Assembly (NCBI GenBank): GCA_041686915.1
Contig: JAWLDB010000166.1
Coordinates: 1 to 5,900 of the forward strand
Source: JAWLDB01 sp041686915
GTDB lineage: Bacteria > Bacillota > UBA994 > UBA5500
Direction: 5' to 3'
DNA: 5,900 nt
Both the position numbers and the translations under genes were made by a program. This document shows, in pieces, positions 5,731 through 5,900 of this stretch. Numbering within the stretch: position 1 is the stretch's first letter; each line of letters starts with the position of its first letter. The notes below the pieces were generated by a model. It had not been told where the DNA came from. It was given only the letters and a program-made list of their open reading frames with translations, and did no database searches.

Positions 5731-5900
5731 ATGCATACAAACTGGCTAGCTATCAACCAACTGCGGCGTTCATTTAAAGGTAAAGGGCTGGTACTAAGAG
5801 ACATCAACCTGCGGTTCCAGAACGGCATCACCGCGTTGCTCGGACCAAACGGTTCTGGCAAGACTACGCTCTTGCGTTGCCTGGCTGGGATTATCCCTTA
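5731..5900 (+). CDS. ABC transporter ATP-binding protein, 5' end only
   Basis: The first 56 codons are present; the gene runs off the right edge. The ATG follows GGAG (5721-5724) by 6 nt and lies 2 nt after the previous stop, so it is clearly in the same operon. The fragment has the usual start of an ABC nucleotide-binding domain: a first beta strand (WLAINQLRRSF, 5-15), the aromatic/basic segment, VLRDINLRF (21-29), then Walker A GPNGSGKT (38-45) and LLRCLAGI (47-54). The style fits CcmA/ABC-2 exporter-type ATPases. The Walker B and signature motifs lie outside the window. A membrane partner is expected next, or may be the preceding gene product. Confidence 0.93.
   Translation, partial: MHTNWLAINQLRRSFKGKGLVLRDINLRFQNGITALLGPNGSGKTTLLRCLAGIIP

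Overview
The window reads as chromosomal DNA of a Gram-positive-type bacterium (Bacillota), probably an anaerobic clostridial or Negativicutes-like lineage. The reasons are a textbook T-box leader in front of leuS, strong AGGAGG-type Shine-Dalgarno sites, a sigmaA-like promoter, a partial DUF2383-type ferritin-like gene and roughly balanced base composition. The lineage is an inference from gene style; no rRNA or other phylogenetic marker beyond leuS is present.

Left half, minus strand: a leucyl-tRNA synthetase gene (leuS, 275-2728) is preceded by its own promoter (3030-3058) and a roughly 250-nt T-box riboswitch (2775-3024). The T-box has a CUC leucine specifier, a UGGU tRNA-acceptor bulge and mutually exclusive antiterminator and terminator helices. 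leuS ends at an intrinsic terminator (219-254). The 5' end of a ferritin-like protein gene (1-148) follows on the same strand and runs off the window.

Middle, plus strand: an AEC-family (auxin efflux carrier type) 10-helix permease gene (3189-4109) is transcribed divergently from leuS and closed by its own terminator (4123-4155). The roughly 90 bp between the two divergent promoters hold two small inverted repeats.

Right part, plus strand: an apparent operon starts with an ECF-type promoter candidate (4177-4205) and encodes an ECF sigma factor with a TTG start (4282-4857). The next gene overlaps it by 29 nt and encodes a cysteine-free protein with a soluble N-terminal part of about 100 residues and six predicted membrane helices (4829-5728). 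Two nucleotides later comes an ABC-transporter ATPase with a clear Walker A motif (5731 to the window end). The layout recalls the sigY-yxlCDEFG operon of Bacillus subtilis (ECF sigma, small membrane proteins, ABC ATPase, ABC permease). The inferred model is a self-activating ECF sigma factor held at the membrane by an atypical anti-sigma protein and tied to an ABC exporter. This operon is the most likely place in the window for something poorly described.
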